64,000 bases of DNA from NCBI GenBank assembly GCA_000231825.2, contig JH720355.1:124001-188000 (forward strand), read 5' to 3'. This DNA comes from Tetrahymena elliotti 4EA. Lineage: Eukaryota; Ciliophora; Oligohymenophorea; Hymenostomatida; Tetrahymenidae. Under the pieces are notes generated by a model. That model was not told the DNA's origin, did no database searches, and saw nothing but the letters and a program-made list of their open reading frames with translations. The position numbers and the translations under genes were made by a program. Of the stretch, positions 33,158-45,777 are shown piece by piece (within the stretch, counting starts at the first letter, position 1; each line of letters opens with the position of its first letter).

Positions 33158-36100
33158 TCACTCATAATTTTAACGTGAGGCATAATATTTAGCATTGTCA
33201 ATAAGCATTTTAATTTCACTTTTAGCGCTTTCTCCTTCTATGTTATTTTGGGCTTCTTCAAAGCAGTGCAAAGCTTCTTGATACTTCTTTAATGATGTGT
33301 AAATTTTACCTAACTTCAAATTAATTTCTCCATAGCTAGAAATTACTTATTTTTAATCAGAAACCTCGAAAATTTTTAAATAGAGTTTTTCTGCTGTTTC
33401 GTTGTATCCAATTTTTGCCAATTCATCACCTAATTCCTCCAGTAAACCAAAGTCTGCTACTTCGGTCTTAAATAATTCTCTTAATGATTAGTTAGCTTGA
33501 GTAAATCTACCTGGTTAAATCTTAGTTTAAAAGAAAAGTTGATGATTAACATAAATTGTTAAACTAAATATTAAATATTACTAAGCATAAAAGAGCTAAA
33601 TATCCCCAAGTATCTCCATTGAATGGATCATATATATTTGCTTGCGAAAGTGCTTCTTCAGCCTATTTTATTATAAATCAAAAAAAAAATTAGCTCATTT
33701 ATTAATTTTGTTTATTTACCTCTTTAAGTTCTCCAATTCTTAAACAAGAGATACCTAAGCCAAGCCATGCTAAACTAGAATTGGGTTTACCTTCAACTGA
33801 TCTAGCAAATATAGCTTTTGCATCTCCCCAAGACTTTCTGTATAAGTAAATGTAGCCTAATCTCAAATATATTGTCACATTGTGTTAGGCTTACTACTTC
33901 TGATTCTTGATTTTAAGAGCCCTTAAAAAAGTTTCTTCACATTCATATAACTTATCTGTTTGTTAATAAGAAAAATGTTTAAATAATTTCTCAAAAAATA
34001 GTTGAATTTACTAGATAAATAACAAATATTGGCCTTAATCATTAATACTTCATAGCTGTTTTTATTGCTTTCAATAATTCTGTTTACTATATTCAAGCAG
34101 TCATCATAATTTCCCTTAAATTATTAAATCTAACACTATATTAGATCATACTTATAACTATTTAGATCAAAAACTAAATCTAAACATTTTTCAACCAGCT
34201 CAAAAAGATTATTTTTTGAGAAGAAGTCAATCAGTTCTACATAAATTTCATTCCATTATTCGTTATTCAGTTAAGGACCTTTATTCATTTCAGCTTCATT
34301 TTAAATGGGCTTGAATGTAGGTACTTCAAATGGGTTGGGGTGCTTTTTATGATTTGCCTTAGATTAAAGAAGTCCTTAATTTCTAAGGAAAATTCTTTCA
34401 GCAATTCTCTTATATTTTTCAGCAAGTTTAGCTTCATTTGTGAATTTTAAGTATGCAAAAGAAATAAGAATATTATATAAGATACTAGTTGGATTTTTTT
34501 CTACTAGCCCTTTTAATATTAACAAAGATTCCTTATATCTGTTTCTTCTTAACAACAAGCATGCCATTAAAATTTAATATTCCTTAATTATTATGAAAAA
34601 TAATTTTAAAATCAAACAAAAAGTGAAAAAAATATTTATTTACTTTGTTATCAACATCAAATATAAGTGCCTTTTCAAGCATTTCTTCGGCCTTGTTCAA
34701 ATTTTTATTTCTCAATAAAAACTTGGTGTAAGCAAAATATGAAGTTGGCTCTCTTTTATTTAATTAGATTAAATTCTTGAAATTCTTCTCAGCTAAGTCA
34801 ATTTAATTCAAAATTTCATAATCAGTAGCTAAACGAATAAGCTTATCTTTGTCAGATTCCTTTGTAATATTTTATAATATTCTATCTCTTTCTTTTTAGC
34901 TTTGTTCATATGTAGTCACAATGTCTTCATGTAACTCCTCTCTATTTAAAAAAAAAATTAAATTCAAATCAATGTAGATTTAAAATTTTATTAAATGAAA
35001 AATTATTTTTGTAAAAAATCTGAAGGTATTAATTATTACCTTTTGGAAGATACTAAATCACTGAGTGTTTATCTTGTTTATTCCATCAAGAAAACATACA
35101 ACTCTGAGTAGAATTAATCTCTTTAATCTGTTGTGATACCTGTGATTGAACCACTCTTTTAAAATTTATCTCTACATATTTTAACAATAGATTTTTTAAG
35201 TCTTTCTTTAAGGACTTTGTATTTTCCATCTTTATTGAAGTGGAACAAGAATTGTTCCTTTCTAGCTTAAGCTTCTTAAGCTTTTTAAACAGTAAAGGCT
35301 TGCTTTTTTTCATTATTATTATTACTGAAATTTTAATTGCTAAATTAGAAGTATTCTAAAGCTAGTGACTCCATAGATAATACTAACTCTGATTTGAATT
35401 CAGAAATACACTACTTGCTGGGAGGCTATTAAGGGATGGGAGGAGGTCTTGGAATTAAATCTCTAATAGTAGGAATAACCTCTTCTACTAATGGTGAAAT
35501 AGCTCTATCCATAGAAATTGTTAATTTAATATAAGTCTTTTCTAAGTTAGGTCTGGGAATATCAGCTGGAGTTTCAGGTGTTAAAATCTGATTTTATTAG
35601 AATTAAAATAAAACAAATATTAATAAAATAATTTTGAGTGATGATTTAAATAAGTTTCATTTTATTTTAAGTTAAAATTTATATCTTATTTATTGATTAT
35701 TTCTAGCTAGATAATATTTAAATTTGAAACTATTTCTTTAAATTGCTTTCAATCAACAAATATAATTTCTTTTTAATAATTCTTTTTTATTTTTCATGCT
35801 TCATATTTTATTTGCTTATTAATTTACCTGTTCTAAATAGCAGCGTTTTACGACTTCTGCAGTTCCAGGAACTTCAAAGTCACTTAAATCAACCCAAGCC
35901 CTCATTTAAACTTAATTAAGATCATTCACATTTAGGTTTTTGTTTTTCTACTTTCTAGCCTTAACTAATTCTTCTTCTGTTAATGTAGGAAGCTTTGTAA
36001 AGTATATAAATTCTCCCTTTTCATCATAAACTCTTTCTTCTAGAATAACTAAATGTTCTCCTTCTTTTAATTAAGTTCCTTCAGCCTTTTCATAATTAAC

Positions 36101-36553
36101 CCATGGATGCTTATGCTTATCTTCTAAAGTCCTGAAATTCTTTTCTTTTTCATCTAATGCATCCCATTCTGCTTGGCGTCTACGTTCTTCTTCTTCTTCC
36201 TATTCTTTTTTAAGTCTCAAGGCTTCTTACTCCTCAGGAGTTAGAACAGGCTCAGGTGGTGGTTAATGTTTAGGATCAGGTTTTGCAGGCTTTTTGTTCT
36301 TAGCAGCTGCAGCTTCTTCAGCTTCTTTGATTTCCTTTTCGGTAAGCTATCTGGGTACTACTTTTCCTTCTAAAATATCAATTCCCATAAACTTAGTTTA
36401 GTAAGTAAACAAATTGGGATTTAAATCATCAGTTGTTTTCCATTCTTCAGGAAATCCATAAATACCATGCACTTTTATTGTGAGATTCAAACTCTCAATA
36501 GGATTATTTATTTTTTCTAAAAGCGATAATAACTTTGGATTAGGCTCACTCAT
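33158..36553 (-). CDS. CFAP70: CFAP70-like axonemal TPR protein
   Basis: Cilium- and flagellum-associated TPR protein, in other organisms located at the outer dynein arm base region. Exons: 36553-35828, 35587-35040, 34941-34644, 34582-34012, 33955-33720, 33662-33582, 33520-33158; all GT..AG, 2823 coding bases, 940 residues. N-terminal ~240 residues: a beta-rich start (LTIKVHGIYGFPEEW), a Lys/Glu/Ala and Pro-rich helix, then strands and an AWVDLSDFEVPGTAEV block. Middle: LKKSIVKICRDKFQKSG and SELYVFLMEQTRQTLSDLV, a region I associate with CFAP70 (TTC18). From ~430 on there are TPR helices, for example FAYTKFLLRNKNLNKAEEML, AWLGLGISCLRIGELKEAEE and LGKIYTSLKKYQEALHCFEE. It is somewhat shorter than the human protein (about 1,120). 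Alternative: another TPR ciliary protein. The neighbouring CFAP47 gene fits a cilium context. Confidence 0.7.
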
Positions 36554-37837
36554 CTACTAATATTTATACTATATACTTTTTCCTTTTAACGATATTTGCA
36601 AATAATTTTATATGCTACAGCTATCTACTCCTCTAAAGCTATTTAAAAGAATATATAATGAAAATTTATAAAACTTTCTTTGAGTTTTTATTAAGATTTT
36701 GTTGTTAACTAATCAAATTATATTGTTAAGTAACTTTATTTAATTTATTATACAAGCAATATAAGTTTTTTTTTAGTTTCAAATTTATATGTTAATCAAT
36801 TAATCTATTTATTTATAGATAATATGATAACTAATCTTTATCAATAATATTCATAAATATCCATTTTATTTAACACAATGAATTAATTACCTTTGCTTTT
36901 AATACACTTTCAATACCAAAACTGCAATACTTCTTGTTCCATTTCAAAAAATTTTCATATTTTCAATTTTTCAATTTTTTGATTTTATTATTAAAGATTT
37001 ATCTGCATCAATTTAAAAATACTTTATTATCAATTAAAATTATTCTATTTTTTTATTTGATTCTTTTCTTAGATAATAAAACCATAGATTAGAAGCTAAA
37101 TTTATTTTTATGAATCCAATGAAAATATTATTTTAAAACTATCACAAAATTAATTTATTTTAAATTACCAATTTCATTTGTATTGATTTAGAAATAAAAA
37201 AAGTTTTTACTTTAATTACATTTTTTTAAATATTAAAGTATTTCTAAATTTCTTAAAAGAATAATAAAATCCAACTTTAAAACAAAAACAGTTTTTTACT
37301 TAAAAAGACGGAGATATATTTGCAAAAAATATTTAGTTTTGAGATACATAACTAACAATTTATTAAAGTTATTAAAATATATCAAATTTAAAATATTTAT
37401 TTTAAACTAATTATTTTTAAATCAATTTTTATTATTGGAGTGTTAAAAATAATTTTAAATTCAAATAATATTAAAATAAAATTATTAGTTTTCTAAAAAA
37501 GATAAAATTGAGTTCCACAATGTGAAAGATTTATTAAAAAAAATAAAATATTTGAATTTATAATTTTTTATAGCTTAGATATTTAGGAACAGAATGAATT
37601 GATATAATTAAAAGCATATTTTAATGTAAAACTTATTTGAATATTTATTAATTAAACTGAAAAATTATAAATAATAATTAATATATACTTTAATGTTTCA
37701 TTTATAATAAATTAAAAGATTAAGAATTAGTTAAATAAATTATTACATTTATAATAGGATAATACTTTTAGCAACAAATAAATATGATAAATTATTTAAA
37801 ATTTTATAAAATAAAAAAATTTGATAATTATTTTCAT
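36554..37837. other. intergenic region
   Basis: 1.3 kb of very A+T-rich DNA upstream of CFAP70 and downstream of the GTPase, both on the minus strand. The GTPase frame could stay open to 37698 by readthrough, but that stretch looks non-coding. Nothing else seen. Confidence 0.45.
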
Positions 37838-38912
37838 TCATACAGAGATGCTATATCACATAAGGCCTTTTATGATTAAAAAAACATTTATTAAATTTTT
37901 AAAATAGAATATATACTAACTAATATTTAGATGAGTTGAGGAGTCTTTTACCAAGTAGAATTCCCTTACCTACAAGTGATTAAGGAGTAGGAGGGTTAGG
38001 AATAGAATCTACAATGGTAGTAAATAAGTAATCATAAACAAGAGAAATTGATGTATCACCGATTGAGCTTTTAATAAATAGACAAAATAAAAAAATCTTT
38101 TATCAAATAGGTTTTTTTACCATGTTTCAAAATATTCCATTCCATATTTCTTAGCCAAACCTACAGCTTCACTCTTTGAAACTGCTCCTTTAGTATTAGC
38201 ATATAAATCTACCTATATTTTAATTATTTAATTAATCAATCCTAGCTATGAAATATTGAGTATTTTTATCTATTTACCTTATTTCCAATCAATATTCTAA
38301 CTGGTATTTCACATTTTTCACTTTCTTAAATCCAAGTTTCTATTCTTTCAAATGTTTGTCTTCTTGAAACTATTATGATTATAATAAATAAGATCAATAA
38401 ATTTGTTTAAATATTAAAAAAATTACCATCAAACATATAAATTGCTGCTGAAGCTCCTAGACAGTATCTATAAAAATAATCTTAATTGCGCTATTATCCT
38501 GGTATTTCCCAATATGCAATTTTAAAAAGTTTATCTACATCCATATATCCTACAGTCTATTCATTATTTATTATAAATAAGAAATGTTTAAAATTGGTGA
38601 TCATTGAAATGGTAGTAAAGAGTAAATTTACCTTCATGTTTAATTCATCACTTTGCTCTTATTCCATAATTTTACCATAATTTTATGTAATTGCTATTCA
38701 TTAAATTTATTGAATTTTAAACATTTTATCATACTAGAAAAAATGATGTTGTAATATTACACTCCAAGAGTGAAGTTTTGCCAACAGACTTATCTCCTAT
38801 TAAAGAAATGGTATAATAAAATAAAATTTAGTATTTTTAGAATAAAATATAAAATATTTAATCAACCTAAAATAACAAATCTAAATTTAAAGTGATAATC
38901 TTCGCTATCCAT
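37838..38912 (-). CDS. atypical Rab-like small GTPase
   Basis: Ras-superfamily GTPase, about 210 residues. Exons: 38912-38867, 38796-38761, 38693-38632, 38556-38427, 38369-38278, 38212-38121, then 38067 to the end. Motifs in order: G1 GDKSVGKTS (P-loop), G2 Thr in KTVGYM, G3 WEIPGQQ, G4 IGNKVDL, G5 ETCSIGD. G1 and G4 are canonical; G3 departs from the usual WDTAGQE, with Pro in place of Ala before Gly and Gln in place of Glu after the catalytic Gln. The hypervariable tail is Pro-rich (SIPNPPTPQS) then basic and has no clear prenylated Cys motif. The C-terminus is uncertain: a further intron with acceptor near 37850 would end the protein KYISV at TGA 37838-37840; without it the frame runs to 37698. 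Rab-like vesicle or ciliary transport roles are inference. Confidence 0.75.
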
Positions 38913-40655
38913 GATCAAATATTTAAATAAATAAAAAAGCCTATTTTTTAATAACAAATTTAACAAAATCAAAATTTAATTAGATCGCAGTTTTTATAAA
39001 CCGCTAAAGGTAACGATTATCAATAACTTAGTAATTATTAATTCATTTATTCATTCATTTTTGTTCTATTTTTAAAATAATAGTTTTTATTCTATCAGAC
39101 CCATATTTACTCATAAAATTTTTTAACACCAAAAGCAATAATGTAAATTTTTAGGAGATTCTAAAAATAACAAAATAAATCAATTATTGTTATTGCAAAA
39201 AACATTTGAATACTTTTTATTAAATAATATAATTCTTTCAATATTTAAAAAATCCAAAATAATGATGAAATTAAAATAGATTGCTTGGTATAAAAAAAAA
39301 AATTAAATTGATAAAGTTTTTTTTTAACTTAGAATAAAATTAATGTAAGATATTTATTTTCCTAAATAGTTTAGAATATCAAAATTAAAAAAAGCCTTTT
39401 CTTTTTTTAAATATTCTTTAGAAATCATTTTTACTCTTAGAATTTTTAACAGAAAACAATTATACTTTTTTTATGGGAAATTTAAAAAATAGCCAAGAAA
39501 AATATTGTATTTGAAGGCAAAAGTAATTCTTGCACTTCACTTCATAATCTGATTTAAGTGCAAAAAAATAAAATTTATTTGTTAAAGCAAAAATGTGACT
39601 TAAAAAAGATTTTTTTTTTGTATCATTTAGAATAAATATTATTTATTTTATGTGGCTTTAAATAGATAATAGAATTTAGATAAGATATATTTTTTATATT
39701 TGTTTAGAATATCATAACTCTAACCTCTTCTTCTATCACATTTTCAATAAAAATCATCAAATATTTTCTTTAAAGAAAAAAATTAATTCTGATATGAGAT
39801 AAATAAAAAGAAATTTTATTTAAATTAAATTTAATATTATAAATTCTAAACATATTTAGTTACTATGAAAACATAATATTGAAAAATAAATAGTAAGAAT
39901 TTTTTATTGTTTTATTTTGAAAAAGTTGAAAAATTAGCAAAATATTTTATATTTTATCAAAGTTTTTACTTGTCTAATTTCAAATTTTATATTCATTCTT
40001 TGAAAAAGCTTTTAATTAAATCTTCAAATTACATTTGGTTTTCTTTTTTAAAGTTGGTAAAATATTAGATAAATAATATCTATCCCTTCCTAAAATTAGT
40101 TAAAATCTCTAATCAAAACTAATAAGCTGTTTCAAAACAACTCTCTTTAAAAAAAGGGACAACTCAAATCCATTTCTCAGACAAAGTATTTTTAAAAATT
40201 TTTTTGTAAAAATAGATTTGATTATAGTATATTTTCAAACAAAAATAGAAAAATGGTGAAATATTCTAAATTTTGGTGATCAAATATAACTAAAAAATCA
40301 CAGTAAAAATAAACAAAAAGTTTAAATAATCTAAAAAAAGTAAAATGAAAAATTTTTTTAAATCACAAAAATAGCTCATAGCTTTGCATTTTTAAAATGT
40401 ATTTTAAGTAGAATTTATATCATTAAATATGTTTAAATGCAAGGTGTTAATTATGATAAAAAAAAATTGAGTTATTTACTATTAAAAGTATTTTATCTAA
40501 AATAAATACCAGAAATTGTTTTCATTCATAAAATAGGAAATTTAAACATATTTTCATCGAAATGCTGTAGATTTAATAAAATTTTTAAATGTAAAATTTA
40601 ATTACAAAAAAATTGAAATCAAAAAACATTTAGAATAGTTTATTCTTGTTTGAAA
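38913..40655. other. 1.7-kb intergenic region
   Basis: Extremely A+T rich, with homopolymer runs. No coding frame, repeat or RNA gene recognised. Confidence 0.5.
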
Positions 40656-41146
40656 ATGACTTTTTGCTTAAAATGTGGCTTATAAAATAATCATAATGAA
40701 AAGATTTGTGATTCTAAGACATTTTCTCTATTTCCACCATAGTAGTAGTCTAATTCCGATGGACAACAGTATCACCTTAATTAATCTAATTAAAATAGGT
40801 ATAAATTTTAGTTATTTTATTTTATCGAACTCAGCCCAATTTATTGATATAAATTTCATTTGACTAGTAAAAATCAAATTTTTATCAAAGAAATGCAAAA
40901 AATAATACTTTTATTTTGTTTATTCTCAAAAAATTTTACTTGCAGGAGTTTCATTGCTACTTAAATAATAATAGTGCTACTAATCAGATGATTGATCATC
41001 CATCTAATCAAGATATACTGCTGAAATAAATGTTAGAAAAGTACATACAAAACACTAATTCTAATTAATCTCAAACCAATCAAGTCATAAGCAAGTAAAA
41101 TGAAGAAATACAAAAAATAAAAGATCGATTTAGTAATAAGGATTGA
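40656..41146 (+). pseudogene. small two-part gene with non-matching frames (broken gene or unresolved intron)
   Basis: Two stretches look coding. The first, 40656-40798, starts MTFCLKCGLQNNHNEKICD and goes on Gln/Ser/Asn-rich up to a GTATAA donor. The second, 40946-41146, follows a good TTGCAG acceptor, begins EFHCYLNNNSATNQMIDHPS and ends KIKDRFSNKD before TGA 41144-41146. Both use several TAA/TAG glutamines, as neighbouring genes do. However, the first ends in phase 2 while the second needs phase 0, so the obvious splice gives a stop after about 15 codons. The start has a CxxCG..H..C pattern that could bind zinc. Either a base is missing, an exon was missed, or the gene is decayed. Function unknown. 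Confidence 0.4.
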
Positions 41147-42241
41147 ATTTGTAAGGATTCATTTTTATAATCTCGATAACTATTATTTTATATTTGTAAT
41201 CAAATTTTAACTACTCGATTTATTTGCCAAAAAATAGCTTTAAAAAATGAATTTTATTTATTTATAAAATGACATAAAATTATTCTAACCCTTTAAACCA
41301 TTTAGGACATAATTTATTTAATTTTTTTATAATTCTAAAAATGGTCAGCGCAATATGAAAATTTAGTTATACCCTCCATTTATTCATCTAAATTTTGTTT
41401 GATCAAGAATATAATTTATGAAGTAAAATTTAGCTAAAATTGCTTTTTTTTAATTTGTCAATTAGTTAACCAACTCATTCCAAATATCTCAATTTAGAAT
41501 ATATTTAATTAAAGTCAATAAAATAAATTATTGGTAAGAATAAAAAAACAAAGTTTAATTTTTTCATTTTATTAGCAAATTAAATAATTATTTTCAGCAT
41601 TAAAATTTTGAAGAAAAAGTAGTGAAAAAAGAAATGAATTATTTCAATAAAAATATTTTAATTATCAGAATTCTTTTTTTTCTATTGTTTTATTTTTAAA
41701 ATTAATTTCAAAACAAAAAACAAAAAAAATGATGGAAGTTGTTTGGCTAGACTTAGTAAATTAGTTAAGTGAAAGAATAATTATTTTTTTTTTTATTTAA
41801 AAAATATTTAAATTATTAAGAAAAATTTTGAAATTCACAATAAAATATTTAAAGATATTTTTTATACTTTAAAAATGAAATCTAATTTTCCTTTTCTTTC
41901 TTTTCAAAATAATTGCTTACACATTTAATAAGAATTTAATAAAATGTAACATCTCTATGATAAAGCCTGAAGAAAGTAATCTTACAGAAATATTTTACTA
42001 ATAAAATTAATTTAATAATATATTTCTTGGAAAAAATATATAAAAATATCATTTTGAGTTATTTAGAATATTGCTTTTATTAGATTAAAGTGATAAAATA
42101 TTTATAAAAAGATGAAATGGAGATAAGCCTATGAAAATTATTTAAAAAATATATTTTTTCAGTAAAATAATATTTAATAATATAATTTATATAGTAAAAA
42201 CAGTATCTTTATTTTTTAATTAAAAATCCATAAATACTTTT
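41147..42241. other. intergenic region
   Basis: A+T-rich DNA with no gene; contains the promoter of the dehydrogenase at its right end, presumably. Confidence 0.5.
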
Positions 42242-43150
42242 ATGAGCCATTAAAAGAGAGTTGCTATTATTACTGGTAGTAATAGAGGACTTGGAAAGGC
42301 TATAGTAGAATACTTAGCAAAAAGTGAATTCAGTAAATTTTACCATGTAATTATGACAGGTAGAGACATTGATAAGGTTTCTTAAGCAAAATAGGAGATA
42401 TTGTAGAACTCGAAAAAATAAAAGGATTAATGTGAGATAGAAGTTCAAAAATTAGATGTTTCAGAAAAGAAAAGCATCAAAGCGTTTCATGATTGGTTTA
42501 AGAGAAATTATAGTTAATATGATGTTCTCTTTAACAACGCTGGAGTAGTCAATAAAGATCTTGATGATTATAATTTTTAAAAGAAACTAGACTAGGAAAA
42601 TGCTAGATGGACATTTTAAACAAATTTTTTTGGTACAATTGAACTAACAAATAATCTTCTACCTTTCCTTTCTGAAGATGGAAAGATACTTATGATGAGT
42701 AGTAATCTTGGAATACTTAAATATCAAGGAGAAAAAGGAAAACAATTCCTTACAAACACTAATTTAAATGAATCTGATTTGATAAAAGCAGCATAAGATT
42801 ACATAAAAAATGCAAATTAAAATGACACTACAATGTTTTGCAATTCTTCTTATCATACTTCTAAGGCTATTCTTAATTCTTATAGCAGAATTTGTGCACC
42901 AAAAATCCTGAAGCCTAACTAATCAATGTATGCTATTAGTCCTGGATGGGTAAAGACAGATGTAAAAAACATTTTTTTTAAGTTATTAATAAATTTATAA
43001 AGATTTTTTAATTAGATGGGAGGAGAATTTGCTGAAGAAACTATTGAGTAATCTGCTCCTTTTCTTGTTGATTTAATCACTAAATTACCATATGGAAGAA
43101 ACAGTCTTTCTTTTAAATTCATTGAAAAAATGAAAGAAATAGACTTTTGA
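42242..43150 (+). CDS. short-chain dehydrogenase/reductase, carbonyl-reductase type
   Basis: NAD(P)H-dependent oxidoreductase of the classical SDR family. Exons 42242-42961 and 43016-43150, 284 residues, phase-0 intron of 54 bp. Cofactor motif ITGSNRGLGKA at residues ~10-20 (TGxxxGxG), NNAG (FNNAGVV), a Ser in LMMSSNLG, the catalytic YHTSK (Tyr and Lys four apart) and a downstream SPGWVKTDMGG. These are the hallmarks of carbonyl reductase 1-like enzymes, including an insertion of ~35 residues between the Ser and Tyr motifs, as found in CBR1. The second residue after the first Gly region is Arg (GSNRG), which usually indicates NADPH preference. The physiological substrate cannot be predicted. 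Confidence 0.9.
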
Positions 43151-43732
43151 TCATACATCTCATTATTCAAAATTATTTTATTTAAAATATAAAATAATAA
43201 AATTCTTCTTAAATTTCAATTTAATTTGATTTTTCAGAAAATTTAATGAAGTAATAGAAAATATTGAAATAGAAAAATATATTTTCTCACATTAAATTTA
43301 TTACAAAGAGATGATTGTTTGAAATGTTAAGATTTATTAAATAAAAAATAAACTAATTTGTTGATGATAAAATAAAAATGTAATTATTGATAATAGATGT
43401 AATTAAATTAGACTTTTATAAAACCATATTTTTGTTGATGTTTAGCTTATTTGTTTACTTTTTAATTGGTTTTTAGGTTAAAGTATTTGTTAAAGTACTA
43501 TTTTTTTGTTTTTTTAGGTTTCACTGCATTTTTATAAAGAATTATTGATTCATTTAAAAAGCTGCAAAAATTTAAAAATAGCTAGAAAGATTTAATAAGG
43601 TTAGTAAAAAGAAAACTAATTGTAATTAGAATAACATCTATTTCAAGATATAAAAGTTAGAATTTTGAACAATATTTAATTTAGAGTTATTTTGGTAAGT
43701 ACTTCTATAGAAAAATTTTTAGCTAATATAAA
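43151..43732. other. intergenic region
   Basis: A+T rich, same-strand spacer between the dehydrogenase and the RBR ligase; no gene or motif seen. Confidence 0.5.
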
Positions 43733-45777
43733 ATGGAAGGATAGGAAGAAAGAAAATCAATTAAATCTATTTTAAAATAGCCTTTGTTAGCTGAATATGA
43801 TGATTAAGAGAATCAAAACTTTGAATAGTAAGCAGATGTACCATATCCAGATTTAAATAATCTTTTTCAGGAAAATCATAATAGTGATGAAAATGAGAAT
43901 CAAGAAATTGATTTGATTCAATTAGATAATGAGTTAAGCAAAATTAAAAGACATTTAAAATTAATGTAAAATTAAGGTGAAGATACTTCAAGAAAAACTA
44001 TTTTCATAAGAGATAGTTTAGATTTGTACTACGGAGAATAAAATAATTTAAAAGTAGATGATCAAGAATTACAAGAAAAAAGATTAGAAATTTTTGATAA
44101 CTAAATGGAAGCTATTTTCAACTTAATCGAGTTTGGATATTCTTTAGAATATGCTGTAATAGTAATTGATAAGAGCAAATCTACGGAATTGTAACAAATT
44201 TATGAATTTTTAGATTAGAATCCAGATGTAGAGTTTCATGGGTTTCAACCTAAATAAAATTGTGATGCTTTCTAATCATTTGGAGTTTCTTAAAATGTAG
44301 AGTTATGCAAAATATGTAACTAAATATTGGGTAACCATGATTATATTATTACTTCAAAATAAGATGATGAAGAAAGTTAAAAAAATTACTTCTCTCGCTT
44401 TTCTAATCAAAATGATGTTTTAAGATCACTTAATAATATTTAACTTATAAGAGAAAATAATAATGGTTAAATTTAAATAGTTAATGTGGATGAAAATGAT
44501 CTATCAAATGCAAATAAACTTAGAAAGCTTTAACCAAAAACAAATAGAGAGTGCTAAATTTGCTATGAAGAAATGGAATTAAAACATATTGTAAATTTTG
44601 AAGGACAATATCATGATATCTGTTTATCTTGCTTTTAAACATTTTTAAATGAAAGCATTAAAGAAGGCAAAGTTCTCAACCTTTCATGCCCTCACTGTGA
44701 TAAAAAATTAACATACAAATTTATTCAAAAAATACTTGACAGGTCTACTTTTACTAAATATAGATAATTTCTACTTGATTAACTTGTATCAATTGACCCA
44801 TTTATGAGGTGGTGTCCTAATCCCAAGTGTGGCTAATCTATCAAGCTCAATAAGGGATTCAAAAGAAAGGAATAATGTACATAATGTAAAACTTTTGTTT
44901 GCACAGAATGTAATAGAGAATATCATAAAGGTTCATGCAATTCAGTTTTTAAAAAAGAAATTAAAAAATGGGAAGATAATTCTGATATTTAAAGATGTCA
45001 AATATGTAAAACGGTTGTAGCAAAGGTATCTGGATGCAATCACATGACATGGTAAAAATATAATAGTTTTTGCTAAACAATAAAATAAATGCATTTTTTC
45101 TTTTTTATTTTACACTAAAATCAAATTCTAAAAAACAGAATAAAAGTTAAAAAAATAAAATGATCTACTTGACTAGCTCTAAAGAACTAGATAACATATT
45201 CTGTTAAATTTTATTATGAGAATTTATCAAATCTATTGAATTTTATAAATAATTTTATTTTTTTTTATTGTTAAAGACCAATTAATTTTAATAAATTTTT
45301 ATTAAAATAAAAAGTAAGGTTTGTGGATATGAGTGGTGCTGGCTTTGTGGTAGTAGATATGATAAAATACACTTTTTTTCTTTAAATCCATTTGGGTGTG
45401 CTTCATTGTAATTTAATTCTATAGTTGGGTGGAGGTTGGTGCTCTATAAATTAATGATTTTTCTATTATGTATTTTAATTTTTCCTTTTTTGCTAGTCTT
45501 TTCAGTGCCAGTTTATTTTATTAGCTTAAGCAGAAATTTTATGTACTATCAAAAAAAATTTGTACAAGTTCTTCTTTATCCATTGATTTTCATAGTAGGT
45601 TTGATTGTTCAACCTTTAGCTGATGCCTTATTTTTTATTTGTCTTATACCTGGCTTAGTTGTAATATTTTACTATAGAAGAAAAGAAAAGAAATAATAGA
45701 TAGAGATATCAAAATAAAAACTATTAAAAAATTAAATAGTAAGTAACTTAGGAATATAAATAGAGGATTTAAGATGA
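43733..45777 (+). CDS. RBR-type E3 ubiquitin ligase with C-terminal membrane segments
   Basis: RING-between-RING ligases take ubiquitin from an E2 onto a RING2 cysteine and then to the substrate. Exons 43733-45051 and 45315-45777, 593 residues. The first ~270 residues are acidic and Asn/Gln-rich, with a CxxC near 200 (ELCKICNQILGNHDY). RING1: CQICYEEME ... YHDICLSCF ... LSCPHCDKK. IBR: MRWCPNPKCGQS ... CTQCKTFVCTECNREYHKGSC. RING2: QRCQICKTVVAKVSGCNHMT then CKVCGYEWCWLCG, with the candidate catalytic Cys in GCNHM. The intron splits RING2 and its removal restores the motif exactly. The C-terminal ~130 residues contain two or more strongly hydrophobic segments and a basic end (YYRRKEKK), so the ligase is probably anchored in a membrane, like the RNF19 group. 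Substrate unknown. Confidence 0.9.

Noticed and set aside
45436..45696. apparent separate 86-residue membrane protein
   Set aside because: It is the C-terminal membrane part of the RBR ligase; it continues in frame from RING2 and past TAA/TAG to TGA at 45775.
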